Of a DNA stretch of 21,221 bases, positions 1-6,904 are shown in pieces. How positions within the stretch are numbered: the first letter of the stretch is position 1; each line of letters starts with the position of its first letter. The stretch lies in IMG/VR virus record IMGVR_UViG_3300021357_000291, positions 1 through 21,221 of that record. The stretch is one strand, 5' to 3'. The position numbers were made by a program, and so were the translations under genes. The DNA comes from a virus. The notes beneath the pieces are model-generated. The model made no database searches, was not told the DNA's origin, and saw only the letters and a program-made list of their open reading frames with translations.

Positions 1-240
1 TTCGACCGCCGCCGCATAATTGACTGTCGGACCCACTATAGCCCGCATCGGCATAATCTCGGTTCTAATGGAAGAACGAAGGCGCCCAGTATCCACTGGC
101 GCCAATTCCTTTGTTTTAGCCTCCACGATGAATCCTGCACGACTTAAAAAAACCCGCAGCGGTCCTCGAATGAATTCCGGGTTGCTTAATATGCGCCGAA
201 TCCGTTCGTCTCCCTCGATGGTAACTTTGATTTCAGGCAT
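1..240 (-). CDS. HK97 gp10-like head-tail/tail morphogenesis protein (partial, C-terminus off window)
   Basis: The reading frame starts at ATG 240 and is open to the window edge, giving 80 residues. The segment LAPVDTGRLRSSI followed by VNYAAAVE is the hallmark of the HK97 gp10 family, small proteins of the head-tail joining or tail-assembly region, whose members typically read AP.DTG.LR.SI and then YA..VE.GT. The start overlaps the stop of the upstream gene as TAATG, so translation is probably coupled. Position after the connector and tail-terminator-like genes fits the usual late gene order. The C-terminal half lies outside the window. Family assignment is by motif only; the precise structural role is inferred. 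Confidence 0.8.
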   Translation of the reverse strand, partial: MPEIKVTIEGDERIRRILSNPEFIRGPLRVFLSRAGFIVEAKTKELAPVDTGRLRSSIRTEIMPMRAIVGPTVNYAAAVE

Positions 241-665
241 TATGCGACCGTCAGCACAAAGGGCAGTATCACGTCAAAACCGATATAAAGATGCTCCCCG
301 ATCGATTTGGCGCCTATGTTCTGGACTGAGGCTATGAAACTGGAATCGACGCTAGTACCCAACGTCGGGTCGGCTTTCAATGCGGCAATCACACTTGTAC
401 CAGATCCGGTCGTATCCATCATGTCGTACATCCGGAGCCAAGCTTCTTTGGCTTCCGCCCTTTCCACCAAGCAAATGATGCGCAAGGTTCCCTGGAACGA
501 ATTCCCCCTCACGACCATGGCCATATCGAGGCTTTCTACTATCGGAATAATCGCCGGGAACTGGTTCACGCTATCGGGTGGGTGCTGGTAAATCTGACTA
601 TTCGACACCCGGCTGCCGATCGTTGTCCCAGCGGCTATCACGATGCTACGTATATTTGTCGCCAT
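240..665 (-). CDS. Probable tail terminator / head-tail joining protein
   Basis: A 141-residue protein in the connector region. An early proline-rich stretch (YQHPPDSVNQFPA, residues 26-38) is followed by alternating hydrophobic strands, a helix around residues 68-84, then ALKADPTLGTSVD (about 95-107) and a final strand segment GFDVILPFVL. The 'AL..DPTLG..V' stretch before a closing strand is common in phage tail-terminator-like and neck proteins of this size. No catalytic motif or membrane segment is evident. It begins 3 nt after the connector gene stops, with GGTGGG upstream of the ATG, and its stop overlaps the gp10-like start. Assignment rests on size, secondary-structure pattern and position; a head-completion (stopper) protein is the main alternative. 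Confidence 0.55.
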   Translation of the reverse strand: MATNIRSIVIAAGTTIGSRVSNSQIYQHPPDSVNQFPAIIPIVESLDMAMVVRGNSFQGTLRIICLVERAEAKEAWLRMYDMMDTTGSGTSVIAALKADPTLGTSVDSSFIASVQNIGAKSIGEHLYIGFDVILPFVLTVA

Positions 666-668
666 GGG

Positions 669-1526
669 TCAGCCCACCGAGTATTTAACGTAGCTGTTGA
701 GCAGCATTTTTACATCTTTATCCAATCCTCCAGTAAAGACGAACATCTGGCCAGTATCCCCCATTCCAACCTGAGCGCCAAAACCGGAATCACGACGTTT
801 CCACAGGCGGGCGGTTTGGATAAACGCCGCCTCTTGAACCGGGCCTGGATAAACGACGATTTGGACATTAGCCGTAGCCGTATGGGTTGCAGCGGTACTA
901 TTGTTGATTGCGCGTTCGAGAGTAAGATTGCTGCCGCTTCCCGTAGCCGTGATATTGAATTGCTCAGTATCGATAACTAGCGTCTCGCTCCGGCTCACCG
1001 TGCCCGCGCTGGTTAATGTCATCGTGGTGACGGTGGAATCGATGCTAGCACTCAGATTCCCAGCTACGTCGACCAGCATCCGGCTGTAACCCCAGGTCCC
1101 GGTTATTTGATAGTTCCTTTGCGCCTTCAGGAACTCGTCCTGTGTGCCATCGCTTCGCTGATTGACTTCCAGACGGCCGTATGGCTTCGCCAATCCAAAT
1201 GTGCTTGTTGGGGCCGCGTTATAAGGTGCGTAGAGAAAATCAGCCGAGGCCCAAACCGTCTCGAATGTACCATCCAGGTTCGTGTCTTCTCTGAGGCCGG
1301 AACCCGGAATGGCAATCAAATCGGGGACGAGAAGGAAGTTTTTCCCCAGACCCGAATATTCTCTCGTTTCGGCTTGGGTGAAATAAAAATACCGTTCGCA
1401 ATAACGGTCTATCTGACGGGAGACGTTTTCAATGAGCGAAACTAAACGGTCATCATAGGCCGTGCCAGCAATGTCCAGGCCGGCACTGCTTTTCAGCGTC
1501 GTCAGGGAGATGTACGCATTTGCCAT
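669..1526 (-). CDS. Head-tail connector (gp6-like adaptor) with inserted beta domain
   Basis: A 285-residue protein. The N-terminus (YISLTTLKSSAGLDIAGTAYDDRL, then a helix SLIENVSRQIDRYCERYF, about residues 30-47) matches gp6-like head-tail connector adaptors, in which a short stretch feeds into helices that pack on the portal ring. The C-terminal helix (QEAAFIQTARLWKRRDSGFG) is also typical. Between them lies an extra block of roughly 70 residues (about 155-225) rich in Thr/Ser/Val that looks like a phage beta module: TMTLTSAG, then ETLVIDTEQFNITA, then LTLERAINNSTAATH. Usual adaptors are about 100-200 residues, so the insertion explains the length. GGAGAT sits upstream of the ATG. Family confidence is moderate to good; the role of the insertion is unknown. 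Confidence 0.7.
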   Translation of the reverse strand: MANAYISLTTLKSSAGLDIAGTAYDDRLVSLIENVSRQIDRYCERYFYFTQAETREYSGLGKNFLLVPDLIAIPGSGLREDTNLDGTFETVWASADFLYAPYNAAPTSTFGLAKPYGRLEVNQRSDGTQDEFLKAQRNYQITGTWGYSRMLVDVAGNLSASIDSTVTTMTLTSAGTVSRSETLVIDTEQFNITATGSGSNLTLERAINNSTAATHTATANVQIVVYPGPVQEAAFIQTARLWKRRDSGFGAQVGMGDTGQMFVFTGGLDKDVKMLLNSYVKYSVG

Positions 1527-1539
1527 GTCTCATCTCCCA

Positions 1540-2166
1540 TCATCCGATGGCTGTAACGTAAACGGCGAATGTGACCTGGCTAGTGGCGTTCGATCCTACG
1601 CTATAACGTACCCGCATATTGTCTCCGAAACCGCCACTCCGCACCGCACCGGCGGCAGCATCAGCGTTAGCTGAAGCTATCTGACCGCCCGTTGCCGGAG
1701 ACCGATCGAGAATTATCAACGCCGCCTGTGGTCCCACCATCAAAGTGGTACGGGCGATGTTGATAAAACGAGTGCCCCCAAACTGACTATCGATGAAACA
1801 ATCCAATGTCGGATCGGTGCCGCCAGTGGCGGTCACATCGACCAGCACCATCACATGGTGCATAGCGCCCAACCCTACAAGAGTTGTGCCAGTGGAGGTA
1901 GTCTGCGTTCCAGCGGTTGTCGTCGAAAACAGGGTTATAGCATCAAAATGTGGGTTTACGTAGCCGCGCTCATCAACCCAGGTCACGATGTCCAACGTGC
2001 CGGTAGCACTGCCAGGCTGCTCAGTATGGCGACCACCGACCCGCAGGAATTCTACGTTAGCGCTGAGAGCAGGCGACGCCGTGCCGTGCTGACCCAACAC
2101 ATAGTTCAGTATGCTATCAGCAGGCCAGGCATGAGTGCCGGTATAGTTAGCCGTCGGATATGGCAT
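1540..2166 (-). CDS. Unknown Gly/Thr/Ala-rich virion-associated protein
   Basis: A 208-residue protein with no family I recognise. It lacks Cys-pair motifs, a signal peptide or membrane segments, and is rich in Gly, Thr, Ala and Val with alternating hydrophobic strands, as in beta-structured capsid decoration or fibre-like proteins. A Thr-rich stretch (FSTTTAGTQTTSTGTTLVG, about residues 79-97) sits between strands, and the C-terminus ends in strand-like VTFAVYVTAIG. A strong AAGGAGGG lies 7 nt upstream of the ATG. It lies between the preceding decoration-like gene and the connector, where head decoration or accessory head proteins are usual. Function is inferred from position and composition only. 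Confidence 0.55.
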   Translation of the reverse strand: MPYPTANYTGTHAWPADSILNYVLGQHGTASPALSANVEFLRVGGRHTEQPGSATGTLDIVTWVDERGYVNPHFDAITLFSTTTAGTQTTSTGTTLVGLGAMHHVMVLVDVTATGGTDPTLDCFIDSQFGGTRFINIARTTLMVGPQAALIILDRSPATGGQIASANADAAAGAVRSGGFGDNMRVRYSVGSNATSQVTFAVYVTAIG

Positions 2167-2181
2167 CGAGAGTCCCTCCTT

Positions 2182-2688
2182 CTACGGTTGGACCCTCATG
2201 TAAGTGACGTAAAGGAATCCCGCTGCTGTGCTCGTTGTAGTGTCATTGTGGGTCAAATTGATGGAGTTGTTCGTGCCGGTGCCACCCGGACCGAAGAGCA
2301 ACCATTCCCCATCAACAGCACCGAGGGTTGCACTGGCCGCCACTGTGCCAAGGACAGTTCCGTAACTGTGAACGCCGACAGTCAAAGTGCCGCCATCGAT
2401 CCAGGTTGTCGCGTTACCTGTTCCATCGCTGCCCCGGCCCAGGTCAAACGTGCCGGTTCCGGCAGTGGTTATGATAAGACAACCTTTTGCCATTACAGTG
2501 CCATCTTCGGGATTGACCCAGTTCGTTGTCCCGTTCGCCGTAGACGTCAGCACTAGAGGAATACGGACATGAATCATCCCGGCAAAAAGTGTGCCAGTCG
2601 CTGTGATGGTCCCAAATCCGGTTCCCATGGGTCCCATTTTCTTGACTGCAAGCCCAGTCGGGTCTCCTCGGTTGAATGTGCCTGCCAT
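2182..2688 (-). CDS. Probable capsid decoration/head-stabilising protein (Gly/Thr-rich)
   Basis: A 168-residue protein directly downstream of the major capsid gene, the usual place for a head decoration protein. The sequence is strongly enriched in Gly and Thr with repeated short strands (GTGFGTITATGTLFAG near the start; TTSTAAGFLYVTYM at the end), suggesting an all-beta fold. The segment VNPEDGTVMAKGCLIITTAG (about residues 58-77) looks like one beta sheet of a small capsid-bound domain. No enzyme motif is visible. AAGGAGG lies 7 nt upstream of the ATG. It resembles its neighbour at 1540-2166 in composition but not obviously in sequence. A decoration role is inferred from position; a tail or fibre role is less likely. 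Confidence 0.55.
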   Translation of the reverse strand: MAGTFNRGDPTGLAVKKMGPMGTGFGTITATGTLFAGMIHVRIPLVLTSTANGTTNWVNPEDGTVMAKGCLIITTAGTGTFDLGRGSDGTGNATTWIDGGTLTVGVHSYGTVLGTVAASATLGAVDGEWLLFGPGGTGTNNSINLTHNDTTTSTAAGFLYVTYMRVQP

Positions 2689-2713
2689 GATTGGCCTCCT
2701 TCCCTGTTAATTC

Positions 2714-2744
2714 AGCGGGGCAGACGGATAGTTTCCGGCCCGCT
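2714..2744. repeat. Hairpin between capsid and decoration genes
   Basis: A 6-bp inverted repeat (AGCGGG at 2714-2719, CCCGCT at 2739-2744) encloses an inner 4-bp pair (CGGA/TCCG) in the 73-nt gap after the major capsid gene. No T-run follows in the direction of transcription, so it is not a standard terminator. It could be a processing or mRNA-stability element between the capsid and decoration cistrons. It may also be chance. Confidence 0.3.
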
Positions 2745-2761
2745 CTCCATAGAACTGCTAC

Positions 2762-4243
2762 TTAAATGCCCGTGATATTTCGAATCAGGCCCGTATGGGT
2801 CGCGCTGGTCCGCGTCCCGGTCCGTTCCGACAAGGCGATGCGGAAGCTGACATATAGCGTAGTTTGACCTTTCCCAGCCTCACGGTCTGGCTCGAAGGTG
2901 ATCTGACGCCGGAATCCTACGCGCCATTGCGTCGTATTCACCAGCAGAATGCGCCCAGTAGTGTTGAGCGAAGCAGTATTGGATACCAATCCGCCAGCGG
3001 AAGCTGCCCGCATCTGGTCGGTGCGGATTACCGGGATCGACATGAGTTCCCGGATTTCTCCAGCGCTCAACGTGGCCCTTTCACCGAAGTTCTGAATTCC
3101 CAACAAAGAAGCAATGCCCATGCAGGCCGCCATTGTCCGAGGGTCGATGATCCAGACCACTTCCCCACGCCGCCGCGCTACCCAATATTTGCCAGTCAAT
3201 CCCATTACGCCAACAAACATCGCTATGTCGGAAGCCGCATTCTGGTTACGCGTCAGGGTGGTATTGTCAACCAGCGGCAGATGGATCAGACCATCGAAAC
3301 CGATAAGCTGGTGCGCTCTGCCAGCCGTACTTTTGCTGATGGTGGTGCTGAGGTAGTTGATGTTGTCCACAGCGGTCGTATCGGCATTGAGCAGCACATC
3401 GTCAATGATCTGAGCGGCATTGCGGGCCAGACCAGCCCGAAGCTCGGCGACCAAGGCGATAACCGCATCCTCTTCGAGTTCGTCCGAAAATGGAATGCCG
3501 GTTTTCAGGCCATAGGCCGTAAGAGTAGTTTTGCCGGTGGTCGGATCGGTGGTCGTCACTTGGACATTTTCGTCGCTGGGATACCAGTTCGTATCACCCA
3601 ATTGGCGGGGGATCTCAAACGGGTTGGTGGGCATCGCTTGCTGAGGAAACAACGGCAAGATCAAAGTATCGAGGTTAACGTCAAGCCATAGCTCAGCAGC
3701 CTCGAAGGTCGGAACCAGTTCATCGCCAGCGGCAGCGGTGGTTGAATCCAGTGCCTTTTGCCGCTCAACCAATAACGCCCTGCTCCAACCCTTCAGAGCT
3801 CCTTGGAAAGCATCCCGGCTGGTTGAAGGTCCAACATTTGCTAAGCCTCGTGTACGATGATCCAACGCGGCCTCTTCCCAACCGAAAATCGCGGATTCCG
3901 TGAGCATCCCAGTCAATTCCTTCCGACCTTCGAAAATATGTTCCATGATGGGCGGCATAGCACTCCGCCGCTCATACCGGTCGACTAGAATTTTCTCTAG
4001 AATGCGAAGGTCCAAGAGGTCGAATCCAGCGAGTTTGCCGCTTTGCAACCGGACCTTACCTTCCCGCGAAATCATCCTTTGGGTTTGCCGCTGCAATTCG
4101 ACGAGTTTATTTTCCGTGGTCAGCAGTGCCTTGTTAAGGCGCTCTACTTCCTCTCTGATTGGTTGCACTCCCGTTTTCAGCCTATCGTCGAACGAATGGC
4201 TCAGTTGCTTCAGTTCATCAATGACCTGTTGAATCTCGCTCAT
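2762..4243 (-). CDS. HK97-fold major capsid protein with N-terminal scaffold domain
   Basis: A 493-residue protein. Residues 1-65 are a highly charged heptad-like coiled coil (VIDELKQLSHSFDDRL, then REEVERLNKALL), the expected delta/scaffold domain removed by the prohead protease. The capsid fold begins around residue 172 at AGDELVPTFEAAELW, corresponding to the conserved 'GG.LVP...' entry of HK97 capsid proteins. It continues through P-domain and E-loop type segments (NPFEIPRQLGDTNWYPSDE; TAYGLKTGIPFSDELEED) and a long spine-like helix (LRAGLARNAAQIIDDVLL). AAAGGAG lies 8 nt upstream of the ATG, inside the protease gene, and the start overlaps the protease stop as ATGA. It is longer than the usual 380-420 residues because of the N-terminal and linker parts. 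Confidence 0.9.
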   Translation of the reverse strand: MSEIQQVIDELKQLSHSFDDRLKTGVQPIREEVERLNKALLTTENKLVELQRQTQRMISREGKVRLQSGKLAGFDLLDLRILEKILVDRYERRSAMPPIMEHIFEGRKELTGMLTESAIFGWEEAALDHRTRGLANVGPSTSRDAFQGALKGWSRALLVERQKALDSTTAAAGDELVPTFEAAELWLDVNLDTLILPLFPQQAMPTNPFEIPRQLGDTNWYPSDENVQVTTTDPTTGKTTLTAYGLKTGIPFSDELEEDAVIALVAELRAGLARNAAQIIDDVLLNADTTAVDNINYLSTTISKSTAGRAHQLIGFDGLIHLPLVDNTTLTRNQNAASDIAMFVGVMGLTGKYWVARRRGEVVWIIDPRTMAACMGIASLLGIQNFGERATLSAGEIRELMSIPVIRTDQMRAASAGGLVSNTASLNTTGRILLVNTTQWRVGFRRQITFEPDREAGKGQTTLYVSFRIALSERTGTRTSATHTGLIRNITGI

Positions 4244-5001
4244 TTCGAATCTCCTTTGTTAGCCCGTGTTAAATCCTGGATGCCAACCAAAACGCTATCC
4301 CAATCAGGCGGTTCAATAACTGGTTGCTTGTTTTCAGAGCGTGGAACCTTGAAGTCCTTTAATACTTCATCCACTTCATCGCGCAAAGCTGATAATTGCT
4401 TGTGCATATCAGCAATGCGCTTTTCGGCGTCGACCTCGAACGGCAACCAAAAATGGGACCGTGTGCCAAGCGCCCTTCGCAGAGCCTTGGCGTTTGCTGG
4501 GACTGCAACAGCGGAAATCTCCAATAATTCCTGCTTCTTGAAAAGCAAACCGCCGGGTCTTTGATTAGGCGATTGGTCTTTTCTCGGCAGTTCCTCGAAT
4601 TCGAAAACCCTGAATCCCACCGAAACAGCTCTCATGAATCCACGTTCGTACTTGCCCTTGATCAGCTTGGCGAAATCATCATCATCATCCCAGATGGCTG
4701 ACCCCAGCAGTTGTTTTCCTTCTACGTGCACATTGTTCCAAAGCCCGATCGCAGGAAAGGTCTGGTCATGCATATAGAGAAACACTGGATTCTTTTTGAA
4801 ATTCACCAAGTCCCAGCCGGAAGCGCTGATGATATCGCCAGCGCGGTCTTCGGATTCCTCTGAGGCAATGAAAACCATTGGCTCCCCAGGCCTGCCCTCA
4901 ATTTTCGTCCCTTCGGCACGATACAAGACCGGCGCCGATTCAAGCCCTTTCCGGTATTGTTCCAGGGCTTCCAGTTCTTCTTCTCTCAGTTGGTCAGGCA
5001 A
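4240..5001 (-). CDS. HK97-type prohead serine protease
   Basis: A 253-residue protein with the HK97 protease fold. His78 in FLYMHDQ, Ser127 in AVSVGF and Glu161 in LLEISAVAVPANAKAL sit at the conserved positions of this family, with the typical upstream 'ASEESEDRAGDIISASGWDL' type segment (about 46-65). It cleaves the capsid scaffold domain during maturation. The C-terminal ~80 residues are charged and coiled (KRIADMHKQLSALRDEVDEV), possibly a scaffold extension. The start is TTG at 5001: the frame is closed just upstream by TGA and offers no ATG, and GGAGAG precedes the TTG by about 8 nt. The stop overlaps the capsid ATG. Confidence 0.88.
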   Translation of the reverse strand: MPDQLREEELEALEQYRKGLESAPVLYRAEGTKIEGRPGEPMVFIASEESEDRAGDIISASGWDLVNFKKNPVFLYMHDQTFPAIGLWNNVHVEGKQLLGSAIWDDDDDFAKLIKGKYERGFMRAVSVGFRVFEFEELPRKDQSPNQRPGGLLFKKQELLEISAVAVPANAKALRRALGTRSHFWLPFEVDAEKRIADMHKQLSALRDEVDEVLKDFKVPRSENKQPVIEPPDWDSVLVGIQDLTRANKGDSK

Positions 5002-5022
5002 CTGCTCAACTCTCCGGCGGCT

Positions 5023-5142
5023 TCAATGTTCTTCGGTTCGCCGCATCAATTCGGCGCAATAGGCTTCCGGATCATCTTTGTCCCGATTGGCCCGGATGCA
5101 AGCGGCGAAGTCTCGGTACTGGCAACGGTCGCCAAAGGGCAT
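5023..5142 (-). CDS. 39-residue Cys-containing small protein upstream of the protease
   Basis: A short frame, ATG at 5142 and TGA at 5023-5025, encoding 39 residues. It contains CQYRDFAACIRANRDKDDP and then EAYCAELMRRTEEH, a compact, highly charged peptide with Cys at 7, 15 and 29. I recall the 'D.DDPEAYC..l' pattern as a small motif in phage head-maturation and capsid-region proteins, which argues for a real product; that recollection needs a database check. It ends 21 nt before the protease TTG, so it may be an upstream small cistron coupled to the protease. No convincing ribosome binding site precedes the ATG, which lies just past the terminator-like hairpin. It may be a detached protease N-terminal domain. 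Confidence 0.55.
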   Translation of the reverse strand: MPFGDRCQYRDFAACIRANRDKDDPEAYCAELMRRTEEH

Positions 5143-5144
5143 AG

Positions 5145-5187
5145 AAAAAGCGCCAACTCCGGGCTGGTGCTCCCGAAAGTTGGCGCT
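5145..5187 (-). terminator. Rho-independent terminator-like hairpin at the cargo/capsid junction
   Basis: A perfect 10-bp inverted repeat (AGTTGGCGCT at 5178-5187 on the plus strand, AGCGCCAACT at 5149-5158) encloses an inner CGGG/CCCG pair. Read on the minus strand the second arm is followed at once by TTTTTC. The structure lies after the last cargo gene and before the 39-residue frame, so it could stop or attenuate transcription between cargo and capsid genes. Read-through or antitermination would be needed unless a promoter lies further downstream. Confidence 0.65.
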
Positions 5188-5221
5188 AAGGCAAAAGGAG
5201 GTGTGCGCCTTCCAGAACTTT

Positions 5222-5250
5222 AAATTAATCCGTTTTTAATGATTTGTCAA
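5222..5250 (-). promoter_or_regulatory. Candidate sigma70-like promoter
   Basis: On the minus strand a perfect TTGACA (5245-5250) is followed 17 nt later by TAATTT (5222-5227), a weak match (3 of 6) to the -10 consensus, in an AT-rich gap just after the isomerase stop codon. Transcription from it would begin near 5215 and run into the hairpin at 5187-5145. It could therefore make a short terminated RNA or feed a regulated capsid transcript. Host sigma specificity is unknown. Confidence 0.35.
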
Positions 5251-5253
5251 TAG

Positions 5254-5805
5254 CTATGGCAGCAGTTCTTTCAGAAGATGTATGCAGGCATCGTGGGCAA
5301 CCTCAACCGGTCCATATTCCGTCATCTCAAGCACTACTGCGGATTGGCAATATTGCAGAGCTTCTCCCCCTCTGGAACCGAGCAAGCCTAGAATTGAAAT
5401 ATCTCGCTGTAGTGATTCAGCTTTCTGCAAGACAGATAAGATATTCGGAGACCGGCTCGAACCAGATATCACTATCAGCGCGTCGCCAAAAACAGCCTGA
5501 AACTCGAAAAGTCTAGAAAACACCTCGGCATAGGAATAATCATTAGCTATAGCGGTCAGGCAGGCGCTATCCGCTGTTAAGTCTACGGCCCGGAAATTTA
5601 CCTCTCTCAAGTGCAGAGTCAGATGCGCAGCATTGGCGCATGACCCGCCGTTGCCAGCTATATAGACTGTATTCTTCCGCGTTCTGATTAACCGAAGCTT
5701 CTCGGCCATGAGGAGCAATGACTCAGCGTCAATAAGAAACAGAGCACGGCTGTATTCAATCAGCCGCTCTCTCAGCATAGAAAGCTCGGATGCTACTGAT
5801 GACAT
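5254..5805 (-). CDS. GmhA-like SIS-domain phosphosugar isomerase
   Basis: An SIS-fold protein of about 183 residues. GNGGSCANAAH matches the phosphate-binding loop of sedoheptulose-7-phosphate isomerase (GmhA), and the central blocks AIANDYSYAEVFSR, VISGSSRSPNILSVL and LGLLGSRGG follow GmhA closely. GmhA converts sedoheptulose 7-phosphate to heptose 7-phosphate, the first committed step of nucleotide-heptose synthesis. By eye alignment to E. coli GmhA metal/catalytic residues H61, E65, Q172, H180, this protein has His, His, Glu, His (67, 71, 174, 182 counted from the 5823 GTG), so the acidic ligand seems to have moved. The gene overlaps the aminotransferase. I prefer ATG 5805; GTG 5823 and ATG 5778 are alternatives, none with a strong ribosome site. 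It is the last cargo gene. Confidence 0.82.
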   Translation of the reverse strand: MSSVASELSMLRERLIEYSRALFLIDAESLLLMAEKLRLIRTRKNTVYIAGNGGSCANAAHLTLHLREVNFRAVDLTADSACLTAIANDYSYAEVFSRLFEFQAVFGDALIVISGSSRSPNILSVLQKAESLQRDISILGLLGSRGGEALQYCQSAVVLEMTEYGPVEVAHDACIHLLKELLP

Positions 5806-6901
5806 ATTGGATTTGGTCCTCACTCAAATATTCGTGCACCGGCAATGACAAAATCCGGTCGGCTTGCTCCTCGGCCTTTGGCAGACTCCCACGGCGGTAG
5901 CCCAGGAACTCATAGCCTTTTTGTAAGTGGATTGGGATGGGGTAATGGATTTTGGTCTCGATGCCACGGTTGGCAAGGAAGGCCATAAGTTGCCGTCGGT
6001 ATGAGACCTGCACGACGAAAGTATGGTACGCTTGTCGGACTGAACTGCCAGGAGGGTCAAGCGGCGGCAGGAGCACGTCAGGAGCCAGCGCCTCTAAGCC
6101 TTGGCGGTACTGTCGGGCGTTGGCGTTGCGTCGTGCTGTGATGTAGTCCAGCTGCTCCAACAGGTGCCAAGCTGCGATGGCTTGCAGCGTGTCCAAACGG
6201 CTATTGATGCCCGCCACTGTAACGTGGTCTCGATCAACTAGGCCATGATTGCGGTAGAGCCGCATCCATTCGGCCCAGTCGTCGTTGTCGGTGACAATCA
6301 TTCCGCCATCGCCGCAGGCATGGACGTTTTTGAGAGGATGCAGGCTGTAAGCGGCGATATGGCTCAGTTTGGCCGAGGACTGGCCGTTGTAAGTCGCCCC
6401 GATGCTCTGGCAAGCGTCCCGCAGAATCCAGGTACCGTAAAGTCCCGCATCACGCCATCCATGCACGGCCGGTCGGCCGGTGAGGTCCACCGGGATGATG
6501 GCCTTGGTCTTGTCCGTCAGCAATCCGCTCACCTGTGTCATATCTATCAGGTAATCATCGCCCACGTCACAGAATATGGGCCTAGCGCCCACGGCTACGA
6601 TAGCCCCGACGGTGGAGACAAAACTGTTGGGCACTGTTATGACTTCATCCTCAGGGCCGACGCCGAGGATCTTGAGGGCGATTATAAGGGCATCGGTGCC
6701 GCTGTTGACGCCTATGGCGTGTTTCATGTTGCAGACTTCCGCCCAGCGCCGCTCCAGTCGTTCCACGGCTGGGCCCAATGTGAACCAGCCCCGTTCCAAC
6801 TCTTGCCGCCACTCCGTCAGGATGGCCTTACCAACTTCGCCATCCGGCGCAAGTTGCTGGTCAAGGTAGCTATACGGAACTTTCTGCGCCACGTTTACCA
6901 T
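5756..6901 (-). CDS. DegT/DnrJ/EryC1/StrS-family PLP aminotransferase
   Basis: A 381-residue fold-type I PLP enzyme of the sugar aminotransferase family. Seen in order: GVNSGTDAL (64-72) for PLP phosphate binding, PNSFVSTVGAI (91-101), RDACQSIGA (161-169) with the Asp that pairs with the pyridine nitrogen, the Schiff-base Lys191 in SLHPLKNVHACGDGG, and the C-terminal FVVQ...YPIPIHLQ segment. Members transaminate keto-sugar nucleotides to amino sugars, usually with glutamate as donor; a dehydrating minority exists but keeps His in place of this Lys. It starts 3 nt after the epimerase stop and its last ~50 nt overlap the isomerase gene. It implies that the cargo's sugar is, or is accompanied by, an amino sugar. 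Family is clear; substrate is unknown. Confidence 0.92.
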   Translation of the reverse strand: MVNVAQKVPYSYLDQQLAPDGEVGKAILTEWRQELERGWFTLGPAVERLERRWAEVCNMKHAIGVNSGTDALIIALKILGVGPEDEVITVPNSFVSTVGAIVAVGARPIFCDVGDDYLIDMTQVSGLLTDKTKAIIPVDLTGRPAVHGWRDAGLYGTWILRDACQSIGATYNGQSSAKLSHIAAYSLHPLKNVHACGDGGMIVTDNDDWAEWMRLYRNHGLVDRDHVTVAGINSRLDTLQAIAAWHLLEQLDYITARRNANARQYRQGLEALAPDVLLPPLDPPGSSVRQAYHTFVVQVSYRRQLMAFLANRGIETKIHYPIPIHLQKGYEFLGYRRGSLPKAEEQADRILSLPVHEYLSEDQIQYVISSIRAFYAERAAD

Positions 6902-6904
6902 CGT

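Noticed and set aside
1855-2556. Plus-strand open frame of 233 codons across two decoration-like genes
   Set aside because: It spans the gap between two minus-strand genes that have good ribosome binding sites, and its translation is Cys/Arg-rich without motifs.
2714-2744. Terminator after the major capsid gene
   Set aside because: The hairpin lacks a following T-run on the transcribed strand, so I list it only as a hairpin.
2864-3691. Long plus-strand open frame of 275 codons opposite the capsid gene
   Set aside because: It is antisense to a strong capsid gene, its translation has low-complexity composition with no family motif, and there is no plus-strand operon around it.
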